Shown here one piece after another: positions 45,149-56,269 of a stretch of 64,000 nucleotides of DNA. A program made the position numbers and the translations under genes. The notes beneath the pieces were generated by a model. That model was given only the letters and a program-made list of their open reading frames with translations. It was not told the DNA's origin and made no database searches. Source of the stretch: Spongilla lacustris (taxonomy: Eukaryota > Porifera > Demospongiae > Spongillida > Spongillidae); NCBI GenBank assembly GCA_949361645.1, contig OX442415.1, positions 5,878,023 to 5,942,022 on the forward strand, written 5' to 3'. Numbering within the stretch: position 1 is the stretch's first letter; each line of letters starts with the position of its first letter.

Positions 45149-45594
45149 TTTGACAACGCCAGTATTAATGGTACCATAAATGTCTAATTATACGTATGGG
45201 TATTGTCATGGGAACGCTTGTGTCCTCGGACGCTTCATACCAAACATGTATATCTGACATCAAGGGGCAGTCGGTAGGATTTTTCTAGATTTTTTGGTGT
45301 AACTGGCGCTCTTTATAACCTTTCCTATCTCGAGTTATACTCACCCATACTATGGACAAATCAAGGCCCCTGGGAACGAGAACTACGACCTTTTTTTGTT
45401 CTCTTAAAGTAAACGGTTTGGCGACTTGTACAAAGTATGAAAATGATCGTCTTTCCATTGTGGCTCGATAGCAATAAAGAGCTACACTATCCGTTTCTCG
45501 GTTCGTGAGTTATACGCGGATCGCGTTTTTTAATGATATTCATGATACGGCACAAATCCTATATGAGAGTTACTGCCGTAACTCTCGATAAACT

Positions 45595-45910
45595 GTTTTA
45601 CAAGCATTGATGAGCACGTGCTTCAATAGTAGAGTTTTGTTTGTTTCTTTGAACTTTGTTTACTGGGACTTTCATTCAATGCACACAAATGCATCTCATG
45701 CACATACATGTACACAGCTTTCGAAATAGAATACAAAATAGGATATACTTCTGTTATTATTTCCTCAGGCAACATTATCATTGTTTTCCTGATTACATAC
45801 TAACATAAGCAACCAAAACACATAAATAACAGGAAATGTGTTTGGAATTCAACCCTAGTGAAATGTTTTTGAACTAGTCAATATCAGCTATATCTACATG
45901 TTATTTCAAG
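45595..45910. repeat. Continuation of the duplication upstream of C
   Basis: AAGCATTGATGAGCACGTGC through CAATATCAGCTATATCTACA matches about 59295-59660. Confidence 0.75.
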
Positions 45911-46558
45911 AAGACCAAGAAGTATGTTTCTCCCAACTGTTAAAAATGGGAACATACAATAGCAATTTATAATTATATGCGTACCTAAAATTCAGACGAT
46001 ATACATCCTCTAATATACAAATTATAGCAACAGGCCATGAGAGGTCTTGCTGGCAACAGTGGCAAGGGATAGCGAAGCATAACAAGTTTTAAATTAGGGC
46101 AGAAGAATATATACCGTACATGACTTTTGATTCTGCAAACCCTTGAGTATATATGCTGCACTCAGTACACTTAATAATAAAAGGGTGAAAAATACACATA
46201 TGGAGAAATTGCCCATACATAGGCGGACATTTAGCACTTTTATTTCAAATTGATTTTTAAACACATGTACTAAGTACGATAAATCAGTCTGATTGTGAAT
46301 CTGTAATTTATAGATTTATATTATGAGCCATTCTTGTACAAAAATCAAGACAAAAAATTAATTTCTACCGCACTAATTTATTCGTAAAGTATACATGTTA
46401 CGTAACATTTATTAACAATTATGTTATTTATCAATAATGTTTTTAATTAATGGCCTAGCTCACGAGACGCATACAAAGCCGATGACGTATTACTAATACT
46501 AAGTAAGTAAAAGTCATATTTGTAGCTCCCGTAAACACAGATTGAACACGCGCCGCAG
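45911..46558. other. No gene seen
   Basis: AT-rich. The first part still resembles 59690-59790. Nothing else is supported. Confidence 0.5.
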
Positions 46559-46975
46559 ATGACCGAAAGGGATGATGTTGGCTTCGTCCAAAGTGGCCGG
46601 TCGGCAATTACTAGTAGTTCACGACGGGAGACCGAGTCCCAACTCCCAACATGTCATCATATATGCTCCGCCATGCATATTTACCCATCCTTTCAATATT
46701 GGCCTGGTGCAGCGTCCGTTGTGCACGTCACGCCACCAGCACTTTTTATGCCACCTTTCTATGCGGCAATAGCCTCGATCGCGATCATCGCGCGGGCATA
46801 TCGTAAAAGCAGAGATAATATAAAGATACTTCCTATGATATATGCTATTACATTTATAGTTTCTCTTAGCCCCTTCCGTAGTCAATCATCGACTCAATGT
46901 GATATGGGAGATGTAAACGATGGGCGGACCGGCAGCGTGGGCGTTTCTCTAGAGCCGAACACATTGGCAAGCTAG
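46559..46975 (+). CDS. Hypothetical 138-codon frame
   Basis: From MTERDDVGFVQSGRSAITSS. It contains a moderately hydrophobic stretch (PPFYAAIASIAIIARAYRKS and ILPMIYAITFIVSL) that could span a membrane. No homology recognised, and a competing minus-strand frame (46619-46885) covers the same DNA. It is upstream of nothing identifiable. Probably chance, listed because it is the longest non-repeat frame in this region. Confidence 0.15.
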   Translation: MTERDDVGFVQSGRSAITSSSRRETESQLPTCHHICSAMHIYPSFQYWPGAASVVHVTPPALFMPPFYAAIASIAIIARAYRKSRDNIKILPMIYAITFIVSLSPFRSQSSTQCDMGDVNDGRTGSVGVSLEPNTLAS

Positions 46976-47634
46976 AACCCGTACTTACACGTTTATTTCA
47001 TGTCAAGATATCGAACTTCTTATAGGTTAATACATTTACCGTAGTGATCAGGTCGACGGGTCATGCTGCCCTTCCCCATCACTGAGTTACGTTTACAAAT
47101 TGACAATAACCACAAAGACCCTGCTGCTCTTCTTCCTCATCGGTTACAAGCAAGTCTAGTGTCATATTATGAGCACCAAACAAAACAAAAAAAGATAAGT
47201 GCCTAAGTAGCATCATATAGATACTTGATGGTAGCACATCTCCGTGGAAACAGTTGCAAACAGACATTTAAACAAATTCGCAGCTCCTGATATTGAAACC
47301 TAGAGGAAAAAAAGTGATGGTTATGCATCAGAACAAATGCCCCTACCATAAAACCAAAGCCCTCAGCATCATGCACAAAGCACACTCCATCCCCTCCCAA
47401 TGCAAAGCTCAACCAAGGCATCAGGACTAGTGCTTGCCACCCCCCCCACACACACACACATTCTGCACACAGTGTATGGTTTGTATGACTTATACAATGT
47501 ACATGTAACTTCTCTGTATGGTTTCTACTAGAAAGGAGTACAGTGTAGGTGGTACGGAGGTGAAGAGGAAAGACACATGAACACTTAACCTTCAGTACTC
47601 ACGATAAGTCTACCCGGATCAAGCATAGCCTTGG

Positions 47635-47750
47635 GGGTGGGGGGGTGGGGGGGGGGGCAGCTCCCCCCCCCTCCCCCATGGCATATGAAATGCCACCCCT
47701 CTGGCAGCAATTGCCCCCCCCCCCCCCCCCCACCCCCCCCCCCCCCATTA
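47635..47750. repeat. Poly-G and poly-C tracts
   Basis: Two G/C homopolymer-rich blocks face each other (GGGGGTGGGGG..., CCCCCCC...) and may fold together. Confidence 0.85.
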
Positions 47751-48149
47751 CATGTTGTGTCATACGTAAAAAAAAGTCCGAATACTTGCTGACAAATGTC
47801 AACAAAGCGGTGGAGCACAACAGGGCATGACAAATGTACCCCTTCGACTGCATCCCCTCCTCCCCTGCGCCCTCTGGTAAAACCAAATTCATGTAGGTCC
47901 ACGGTAGTCCTACATGTACATAAGTACATGCCAGTAGTTAGATAGATGTACACATGTACATGTAGGTCTTGTAGATATGGTAGTCTTAAGTAGGGACATA
48001 TAAGTCCAGGTACATGTACAGGGTACACAAGTATTAAGGTTGTGGGTTCCTTTCAAGTTTAATTATATTCACAGCACAGAAGGGCAGATGTTACATGTAG
48101 TTTGAAGGGAATACATGTACATGTAGACAAAAGACACAAGTAATTTTCA

Positions 48150-48430
48150 GTACTCAGGTAGGTACATGTAGGTCTATGTAGGTCCATGTAAGGGTTTATG
48201 CAGGGTATAGGTCGATGTAGGTCTTCATGCAGGGTAGGTCTATGTAGGTCCATGTAAGGGTTCATGCAGGGTAGGCCTATGTAAGTACATTAAGGGTGAA
48301 CTGCAGGGTAGGCCTAAGGTCCATGTAGGGTAGGCCTATGTAGGTCCATGTAAGGCCTAAGGTCCATGTAGGGTAGGCCTATGTAGGTCAATGTAGGGGT
48401 TCATGCAGGGTAGGTCTACATGTAGCTTCA
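48150..48430. repeat. GGTCCATGTAGGGTAGGCCTAT tandem array
   Basis: Degenerate copies of TAGGTCCATGTAAGG and CAGGGTAGGTCTATG. Not coding. Confidence 0.85.
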
Positions 48431-48617
48431 GGGCAGGCAAGGTAGTAGCACTACATGGGCCTCTAACATCAGATAAGGTTGTGGGTTCCCCTTTCAAGTT
48501 TATTATATTCACAGCACAGACCATGGGCAGATCTTAGGATTAAGAGTAGGTACATGTATGACAAAAGCCTTCAGTATTCTGGTACATGTACATGTAGGAG
48601 CGTGTATGGGCTGGTTT

Positions 48618-49145
48618 TTTTTAAGTATGGTGTACAGGCTGGTGTATGATGTATAGGCTGGTGTATGGTGTATAGGATGGTGTATGGTGTACAGGCTGGG
48701 GTATGGTGTATAGGATGGTGTATGGTGTACAGGCTAGTGTATGGTGTACAGGCTAGTGTATGGTATATAGGCTGGTGTATGGTGTACAGGCTGGTGTATG
48801 GTGTATAGGCTGGTGCATGGTGTATAGGCTGGTGTATGGTGTATAGGCTGGTGTATGGTGTATAGGCTGGTGTATGGTGTATAGGCTGGTGTATGGTGTA
48901 TAGGCTGGTGTATGGTGTACAGGCTGGTGTATGGTGTACAGGCTAGTGTATGGTGTACAGGCTGGTGTATGGTGTACAGGCTGGTGTATGGTGTACAGGC
49001 TGGTGTATGGTGTACAGGCTGGTGTATGGTGTACAAGCTGGTGTATGGTGTACAGGCTGGTGTATGGTGTACAGGCTAGTGTATGGTGTACAGTCTGGTG
49101 TATGGGGTCTAGGCTGGTGTATGATGTATAGGCTGGTGTATGGGC
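48618..49145. repeat. 19-bp minisatellite GGCTGGTGTATGGTGTATA
   Basis: About 27 contiguous copies alternating TATAGG and TACAGG variants. Because 19 is not a multiple of three, all frames read a cycling peptide (YTSLYTIHQPVHHTPAC). It lies in the presumed intron of the RNF113-like gene. Confidence 0.95.
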
Positions 49146-49210
49146 AAACACATCGTGCAAACACCAGCACATACCTACATAACACACCAGCACACATCAG
49201 ACACACCAAC

Positions 49211-49294
49211 CTTCAAAGTCGCAGTAGCCTGCCTGCTTGTAGTCTTTGCAGATGTCAGGTTGGTACTCCCAAAGAACAGTACAGGGGACCTTTC
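49211..49294 (-). pseudogene. RNF113: RNF113/Cwc24-type CCCH zinc-finger exon
   Basis: An 84-base minus-strand exon between CCCTAG and GTTGGT. It reads [20 protein letters not shown] then AGYCDFEG. [15 protein letters not shown] is the hallmark first half of the CCCH finger of RNF113A/Cwc24, a spliceosome-linked RING protein. Cysteine spacing Cx8C fits. I could not find the second half of the finger or the RING domain downstream, where minisatellites fill the DNA. Together with the exon at 50355-50551 this is a broken or very intron-rich RNF113 gene. The broken reading is favoured because of the frameshift there. Confidence 0.65.
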
Positions 49295-49357
49295 CTAGGG
49301 GAGGGAGAAATGGCACCTACATGTAGAATGCTGTCTGCACATTATCCCGCAATGGAT

Positions 49358-49761
49358 CCCCTACGTAAAAATCTTGGCATGACATGTTCCAAATTCATGC
49401 ATGATATGTTTTTGCAAGTGTTCCAGTTCTTCTAGAGCACTGTTGAACATGCTTACATGTACATGTATGTCATTAAATTGCAGGCATATCACTCTTCTAA
49501 CTTGCACAGGATGAATAGTTTCTAAAAAGCGATTCCCCGATGAGGCATACCCGCTAATATGCTAAGGGGAGTGCCGCTTTATAACTTCTCGGGGGAACGC
49601 GTTTTAGAAACTCTTCAACCTGTACAAGTTAGAAGAGTGATATGCCTGCAATTGAATGACATAAGCATGTTCAACAGTGCTCTAGAAAAACTGGAACACA
49701 TGCGACAACATATCACACATGAATTTGGAACATGTATGCCAAGATTTTTTTGTAGGGGAAG
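49358..49761. mobile_element. Fold-back element, arms about 165 bp
   Basis: CCCCTAC..AAAAATCTTGGCAT begins the left arm (49358-49528) and is inverted at the right (about 49590-49761). The spacer is about 60 bases. It sits in the presumed RNF113 intron. Confidence 0.85.
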
Positions 49762-49764
49762 GTG

Positions 49765-49890
49765 TGCCCATTATGGTGTGCTCCTTTTAAAGTGTGCCCA
49801 TTAAGGTGTGCTCCTTTTAAAGTGTGCCCATTGAGGTGTGCTCCTTTTAAAGTGTGCCCTTTAAGGTGTGCTCCTTTTAAAGTGTGTGAC
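49765..49890. repeat. 31-33-bp tandem repeat, about four copies
   Basis: Copies of GTGTGCCCATTAAGGTGTGC followed by TCCTTTTAAA. Confidence 0.9.
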
Positions 49891-50059
49891 ATTTTCTGTA
49901 CAGTTTATGTTCATGCATCGTGTGCTTGCTACCATACATTGCAGACACACACACACAAATACACACACACACACACACAACACTCATGGAATCGTACAAT
50001 TGTATGCCACAATATTTGGCCTCATCACATCTGCTACCACCTCACTTGACCACACCCAC

Positions 50060-50143
50060 CTGCTGGCTGCACTCCCTTGTTAGGTCTCCCTCCTCTCGCG
50101 GCCTCGAAGTACTCGGTGTAGTTGTGTCCTCTCCTCCTCCATC
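50060..50143 (-). CDS. Possible exon, unrecognised
   Basis: 84 bases, phase 0-0, acceptor CCATACATAG and donor GTGGGT: DGGGEDTTTPSTSRPREEGD then LTRECSQQ. It lies between the two RNF113-like exons, but does not resemble the expected part of that protein. Could be chance. Confidence 0.25.
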
Positions 50144-50354
50144 CTATGTATGGAAAACAAACAATATTAATTAATCATCATACAACAGACTGTGTTTTGC
50201 AGCATAGTAGGACATGAATCACCATGGCAACTAGACATATACAAATAAAAATTTGTTCTGGAGAATAATGCTGATATTGCTGTCTTTACAGGGTTAAAAC
50301 TCGTGTCACTAAAGGGCTAATATCACTGTATCTGACTGGCCTATAAAGGGTTAC

Positions 50355-50551
50355 TGCAAGTGGTGACCAGTGCCCAGACCTGGTTCAAATTCTGTGCCTT
50401 CTCCATGACACCCCACTGGTCCCTGTTCTGTTCTGTCTCCATCTCCAAGGTGAGGGTGGCCTCCACGTCATGCCTCCCTCTCAGACTTAGTATGTTGGGT
50501 CACCTTGCCGAGTTTGTCCTTATCTTTGTCACTGAACACTCTGAGCCTCCT
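50355..50551 (-). pseudogene. RNF113: RNF113-type exon with one-base frameshift
   Basis: A minus-strand acceptor CTTATCAG leads into RRLRVFSDKDKDKLGKVTQH then TKSEREA. An extra base precedes DVEATLTLEMETEQNRDQWG and VMEKAQNLNQVWALVTTC. The pattern DxxATxxxExxTExxRDxxxxxExxQ matches the segment before the zinc finger of RNF113 proteins as I know them. Order and strand agree with the exon at 49211-49294. The single indel (near 50467) breaks the frame, so this copy looks non-functional unless it is a sequencing error. Confidence 0.55.
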
Positions 50552-50599
50552 CTGATAAGGAAAGTGGAAGGAGAGGATCATGGAAGGAGGGAGGAGGCG

Positions 50600-50719
50600 A
50601 GGGAGGGAGGGAGGGAGGGAGGGAGGGAGGGAGGGAGGGAGGGAGGGAGGGAGGGAGGGAGGGAGGGAGGGAGGGAGGGAGGGAGGGAGGGAGGGAGGGA
50701 GAGAGGGAGGGAGGGAGGA
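50600..50719. repeat. (GGGA)n microsatellite
   Basis: About 30 units. The GREG and PPSL frames are artefacts. Confidence 0.95.
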
Positions 50720-51039
50720 TGGAGTGGGTAAATAGAGCTTGCCATTGGTGAGCATTGATATGATAGCTGGAGTTTGAGTTGTGTACTGTGGAAAACAATG
50801 CAGAATGTCATCAAAACTAGCCAATTACATTCATGTGCATAAGCATGCATATGCACAAGTAACAAGAACTGATTCTTAGCATACATATACATGTACATAC
50901 TGACTTACATGTACAGAGAGAGGGGAAGAGAGGATTCATAGCCACTCACACAACAACACACGCACACACAGTCATGCATACATACTCACACACATGCTCA
51001 CACACACAATCACACACACATATGCTCACACACACACGC

Positions 51040-51430
51040 TGTCAGCTGTGGGGTATCTGCCATAGGATTTATTTCTTAGGTGCTTGCTATATGGGGTACT
51101 TGCCATAGGGCCCATAGCTTCTTGCCATGGAGTACTTCATAGCTGTGTGCAATAGGGATCACTCCAACTCCATACACTGTAGCTGTTAGGTGTCTGCCAT
51201 AGATTTGAGTTCATAGATGTTAACTGTGTGATCTTCATGCATCGCTTATTGCCATAGAGTTCACTCCATACATGGGCCAGGGGTATTCCGTCGCTGCCTG
51301 CCGTAGAGTCCAGAGTATAGTACCAGCTTTATAGCTGTCTGTCTGCAATAGGGTCCGTGCACTCCCGTACCTCCGTAGCAGTTAGCTGTGGCCTGTGGGG
51401 TAGTAGGCTTCAGTTCTGCCATAGAATCCA
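51040..51430. repeat. Degenerate tandem array, unit about 40-50 bases
   Basis: Recurring CTGCCATAGAGTCCA and ATAGCTGTCTG words with drift. Old tandem repeat. Confidence 0.55.
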
Positions 51431-51459
51431 GTCCACAGGTAGACTTCCAGGTCTTTAAC

Positions 51460-51558
51460 CTGCATGTCATATCCTCGTGGGATTGATCTTCGATATCGTC
51501 GTCTTCGTACCGTTCGAAATCGTCCGCGGAAGTAACGAACCAAAAGCGAAGAGCAGGC
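51460..51558 (-). CDS. Possible acidic exon, unrecognised
   Basis: A minus-strand frame between TGCTGTAG and GTTAAA: PALRFWFVTSADDFERYEDD then DIEDQSHEDMTC. Acidic and protein-like. It could be an N-terminal exon of the RNF113-like gene on the same strand or of another gene. Confidence 0.3.
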
Positions 51559-51560
51559 CT

Positions 51561-52330
51561 ACAGCAGATTATCTTTGCCTACAGTAAATAGCGGTTAATA
51601 AGTTATTTTGCACGTTAAGTTGTTGTGTACATTATAGTGGTGGGTGGGGTCGTGGTTATTGACATCAATTTGCAATACATATCATCGTTAACTACATGTA
51701 CTTACGGAACAGCTCGGTCTGGGCACGGCTAACTGACGAAAGAGTAGCACGTGATATAATGCGTTTTGTATTTGGGGTGTAACTCACTAACCATTCAAGG
51801 GAAGCGCGATTTGAAGGCCCTAAGCTCTGAAAAAATGATGAAAAATAAGTGCATTGATTACTCTCATATAATCCGGTGGCACCTAAGGAAAATATCATTT
51901 GGTTGGGAAAATATTGATGACTGAATAAGTAAATGAAATAAAATGAATGGACATTGGAAACCTTGCATAATTAATGTGGAAGTGCGGATATAGGTACCTA
52001 CGGTGCGTGAAAGTACTCAAAATATGCTAAATAGTCCCCACATAGCAAATCCGAGAGCACCTAGTCAATATAATTTTTATTTCTGCAGTTAGCTGCAGTT
52101 TTCTGAATGCGTCCATACATTTTCTATGGACATTGAATTACGCAATGACCGAATACCGCGTAATCCTTTTGACCGCCAATTTCTCGATATGAATGCTAGT
52201 GAAAAGGTTATGCAATCGTGGATTTGGTGCAATTTACTTTAATATGCATTTTTAAAAAGAAACGACTAAAAAAACTGGAAACAAGTGATTGCAGTAACAG
52301 TGAACCAAAATTGATCTTAAAAGCACAACT
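51561..52330. other. No gene seen; start of duplicated block
   Basis: From about 52190 the sequence matches 43220-43360. The rest shows nothing. Confidence 0.5.
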
Positions 52331-52549
52331 ATAGGATATGGATGTGTTGTAGTGTACAGCTGAACCAAGCAAAGTACGTCACGAGACTAGTATACACAGT
52401 AATATACACTGTGGGTTTGTTATACACTAGTGTATTAAATCAATTAGTGGTGTATAACACTGCATATTGAGACGTTATATACACGTATACGCAATAACGT
52501 CTATATACACACTGTTATACAGTAGTGTATAACAATATCTTTTTCATAG
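52331..52549. mobile_element. Small insertion revealed by an empty-site copy
   Basis: The flanks (AAAAGCACAACTA and TAGTGTATTGGTAAGGTATA) are almost adjacent at 43350-43375, whereas about 215 bases intervene here. The insert contains GTTATACAC palindromic words and the repeat also found at 31936-32025. Confidence 0.7.
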
Positions 52550-52689
52550 TGATAGTGTATTGGTAAGGTATACGCATATGCTAGTATAAAGAATGTGGTG
52601 CAATTACAATGCATATGTTAGCTTTACATAGCACTAGAAAATACTACATCAGACTCACGAAGATTCCATTTGTAGAGCAGCGCAAAACG

Positions 52690-53420
52690 GTTATAATTAC
52701 GCGTTATGTAAGAGTGTGTTAAAATTTCCATATATGGGCATTTTTATTTCGCGGTTAACCGAGGCACAAATCAGTATATGGGGTCGAATAACTTTAACAT
52801 GCCACGCTTACAAGTGCTACAGTTAGACCCGTTCCTCGAACCCCCTACAATGAACATGTATGTATACGGTTTGTTCCGTATAACGAAGTCTAATTAGCCT
52901 AACTAATCTCCAATCTGGCTTCTGACAGTTCTCAGTGTTCAATCAACAGACTCATCAGAGAGGAAAAAGGCCTTACGCTAGTGGTTACAATGGTCAAATG
53001 CAGTGTTCCTGCATACAGATCGATGTATTGCCCGGGCTAGTATGTTAGTATGTCACTAAAGTACTGTATGATTTGCTCTGTATATATAGTTTCTCTCGCA
53101 CCAAAAATGCGCTCACCTAGCATATGACATGAGGGATGCACTGCTAAAAGTTTATCTAGTGGAAATGGGAACATGGCCAATTTATCATACCTAAAAGGTT
53201 TGTATACCTATTAATATGTGTTTGATGATTACGACTTTGTTTCTTCCATTTGTGTACAAGATTATAAGGTTTGGAATCCTGCTTACTGACACTTGTCAAT
53301 AGGCATAGACAAACTGAAGGATAGCTTTAATATGTACTGTGAGATTACACTCTATCCTCCAACACACATCGACATCTGGCACTTCCTAGCAATACTGGAA
53401 AGATTGAAAGGTTGTAAAAA
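52690..53420. other. No gene except a tiny FN3 relic
   Basis: Apart from 53158-53196, no supported feature. Confidence 0.45.
53158..53196 (+). pseudogene. Relic of an FN3 exon end
   Basis: AGTGGAAATGGGAACATGGC reads SGNGNM, matching the C-terminal FN3 segment of modules A and E (GAGNGTMANF, GAGNGNMAEY). Only about 35 bases remain, so chance cannot be excluded. Confidence 0.35.
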
Positions 53421-53667
53421 TCCCTGTAAACAAAGACATGTTTTCAAGCTGTGATGTTGTTTTTACTCCAGTAGTTTTAGCTTACCAAACAGGAGGATGT
53501 TCTTTCAGTAGATTTTCATCACATTCATTGTTATCACAACTACATTAGTAATGGTGTTTAGAATAACTGCATAGGAAATATGCTATTGGGACAGGCAAAT
53601 TAAAATCCTAATAAGCAGTCATATGAAATACAGGTACATATAGAATCTTTTCCGACTTCTTTTAAAA

Positions 53668-53802
<135 letters not shown>

Positions 53803-55015
53803 AGGGTATACTCTCGCCTCAGTTATTTCCAGCTACCTTGGCTGCTAGATGGGACCATCACTTAGTTGTTTGTTGAGTGCTGCAACTAAGGAAATGGGAC
53901 CATCTCACAATCTGACCAAGCCAAATGTGATCACATCATGCCAAGGTGACATGCTTAATACAGTAGTCAATCACAACCAATTGGATGTAGTTGTTTAAAA
54001 GGTTGCTTGAAGGGAGGAGGTGGGAGGAGGGTGAGATGAGGGAGAGAGTTAGGTGCAGACACTATGGTGGCCTGAATGGTTTTTAATAAACATTTCTCTT
54101 CCCTCTCAGGTCACAACATGTGTTCTGTTGGTGTTATATGTATATCTTAGGAAAAAACATGTACCAAAGAAATGTGTGACTTAAAGGATGGATGTGCTAT
54201 ATTCTGTTCACCTTATCCTCCCCAGGAAGGGCCCTAGCAACAGGATGTTATGATAGAGCATGTTGATGCCACATGTGTATGAGTATTGTTGGCCCGAGAG
54301 TTGTCATGGATTACATGCATGTACATGTATGGTATACAGTGTACATGCACATGTGGTTATTTATGTAAATACATAACAACAAGTGTCCTCTCAGCCAATG
54401 AATTGTATTTCTTTGATGGACCTTTTATTTTAGGATTTAGGCAGTGCAATCATACGTAAAAAAGTAAATCATGATTTGTTTCATATATCCATTTCATCAC
54501 ATCCATACTACTAGAATTTTGATATTAATAATACTGATAATCACAACTGCTTTTTAAAATTAAATGCAGTAATATATTCATACATGACAGACTCTTTTTA
54601 TTACAGTCAACAGTGCACTGCAGTGTATCGTATTGTATCAATATATGGTGGCATCTCATATTGTAACACAACTCACCATTCTGCACTGGATTCATGAATA
54701 GCACTTGGAAGTGTCAGGATTATAATTGTAGGGATTAGATATATATCATCATTGCCACAAGGTATACAAAGCACACAAGTTAGGCAGGTACATTTAGTGT
54801 CGTTGACTTTAGATACTCAAAGACTTGGTTCATACACATGTATCTATACATGCATAAAAATTAATTAACGAGCTATGCAAACAGCATCAGCGTTTTGTAC
54901 AATATTTTACCATCAGCTGTGCTCTTGTATATCACAAGAGCATATGAAGTAACAAATCCACACACTAGTGTATTCTTTCTATGTGCTACTGTCATTAGAC
55001 TATGATTGTGGCTGA

Positions 55016-55131
55016 CTATTGCACCATTCCATATGCAGGACATGGTTCCATATTCTTGATATCAGAGGAAGTCCTTTTATTGACCACTTCATATGCATGG
55101 TTCTCTTCCATTTGAATGTTCTCCAAATGAT
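55016..55131 (-). CDS. Module D cytoplasmic tail exon
   Basis: HLENIQMEENHAYEVVNKRT then SSDIKNMEPCPAYGMVQ and TAG. The second motif is YGMV. Confidence 0.75.
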
Positions 55132-55198
55132 CTGTTCAATATCATAGTGGAGCATTTATATAACTCAAATACAACAAACCTTCTATAACTGCATGTAC

Positions 55199-55294
55199 CT
55201 TTGTGTTTGCATTTGATGTAGATACCTAAGCAGACCACACCCACAATAGCTGATATTATTAGTACTGTCACTCCACTGATTGCTCCATAGACTA
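55199..55294 (-). CDS. Module D transmembrane exon
   Basis: VYGAISGVTVLIISAIVGVV then CLGIYIKCKHKG, phase 1-1, open. Confidence 0.75.
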
Positions 55295-55353
55295 CTGCAT
55301 GTACATACAGGATGCAACAATATGCTTGATATATGAATAGTACAGTACCTTAT

Positions 55354-55461
55354 CAATAGTATTACTTGTTTTTGAATTTGAATATATAATACTTGTACTG
55401 TATGATGTCAATGACACCAATGATGTCATGGGCAAGGTGATTGGAACCTCTGTTTGCTTTC
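55354..55461 (-). CDS. Module D stalk exon with mutated donor
   Basis: 36 codons: KQTEVPITLPMTSLVSLTSY then STSIIYSNSKTSNTI. The base after the exon is A, not G (ATAAGG). Confidence 0.75.
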
Positions 55462-55575
55462 CTGTACAAGTATTATGCCACAATTCATAATGCAGTGTAG
55501 TTAAATTTGGTGTGCAATACAAATATAACAGTTCAATCGATAGGTTAGTTAAGAGTGCTACCATAAAGTACTTAC

Positions 55576-55920
55576 TAAATTGATTTCTGTGATAAATGTA
55601 TTCAGTTGTATTTCCAATCCCAGCGCCATTCATTGCAGCAAATATCAACAGAATTGGATCACCATAGTCCATGATGGTCTTATTTGTACCATTTAGTGAA
55701 GGATCAGTGAAATCAACTGATGAGGTACATGTCCTTGGGAAGGTACAGTCTGGATCACTGGGGATGGTCTTACATCCATATATGGTGATATTGGTACACA
55801 GGGTGTAATTGAAAATAGCAGGATAGTAGCCTGTGACATCGAGAGAGAAGGGAGCGCCCCAGGAGAGTGTTAATGATGTGGACATGACTACTGAGAAGTT
55901 GTATGGAGCATCTAGAGGAC
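55576..55920 (-). CDS. Module D FN3 exon
   Basis: 115 codons, phase 1-1, starting GPLDAPYNFSVVMSTSLTLS, WGAPFSLDV. Cysteine pattern as in the other modules. Donor GTAAGT. Confidence 0.85.
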
Positions 55921-56269
55921 CTATTAAGTTAATAGCACATGTAGGCCATTTGATGATACAAACACAATACTTTGTAGAAGCTCAATGAAACCCAGTATAC
56001 CAATTTGTTATGTATTTCATAACACGAACAAATAAGTGGTGAAAATGTAAATGATAAGTACGTGGGCATTGCTAAGATCATAGTGATCAATTTAAGATAA
56101 TGTGTAGAACAGACAAAACAGGTAACCTCGCAATATGTGCTTATTAATTCACTATTCATTTGTATGAACAGAGAGTACAAGTGATTGATAGTGCCTATTG
56201 CATATTGAGAATGGATAAAGAAAGTGCCAACATCTTTCCTCATCCGTCCTGCCCTCATCTCAACCATTT

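Larger units (their letters stand above)
44413..45590. mobile_element. Fold-back/RASKR element, copy 2
   Basis: Same organisation as 13994-15231, inserted in DNA that is continuous at about 59255-59290 in the module D duplicate. Its right end is the hairpin GAGAGTTACTGCCGTAACTC followed by CTCGATA. The inverted repeat at the left (44420-44525 with 44547-44675) has a central stem sequence of its own. Confidence 0.7.

Noticed and set aside
47079..47300. RING-finger exon of the RNF113-like gene
   Set aside because: A LFKCLF / CNCFHGD pair looked tempting, but the cysteine spacing needs an extra frameshift and the following residues do not fit the conserved RING.
48618..49209. CRISPR-like array or histidine-rich protein (VHHTPACTPYTS)
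   Set aside because: Units are contiguous 19-bp repeats without spacers in eukaryotic DNA, and all frames cycle through the same peptide.
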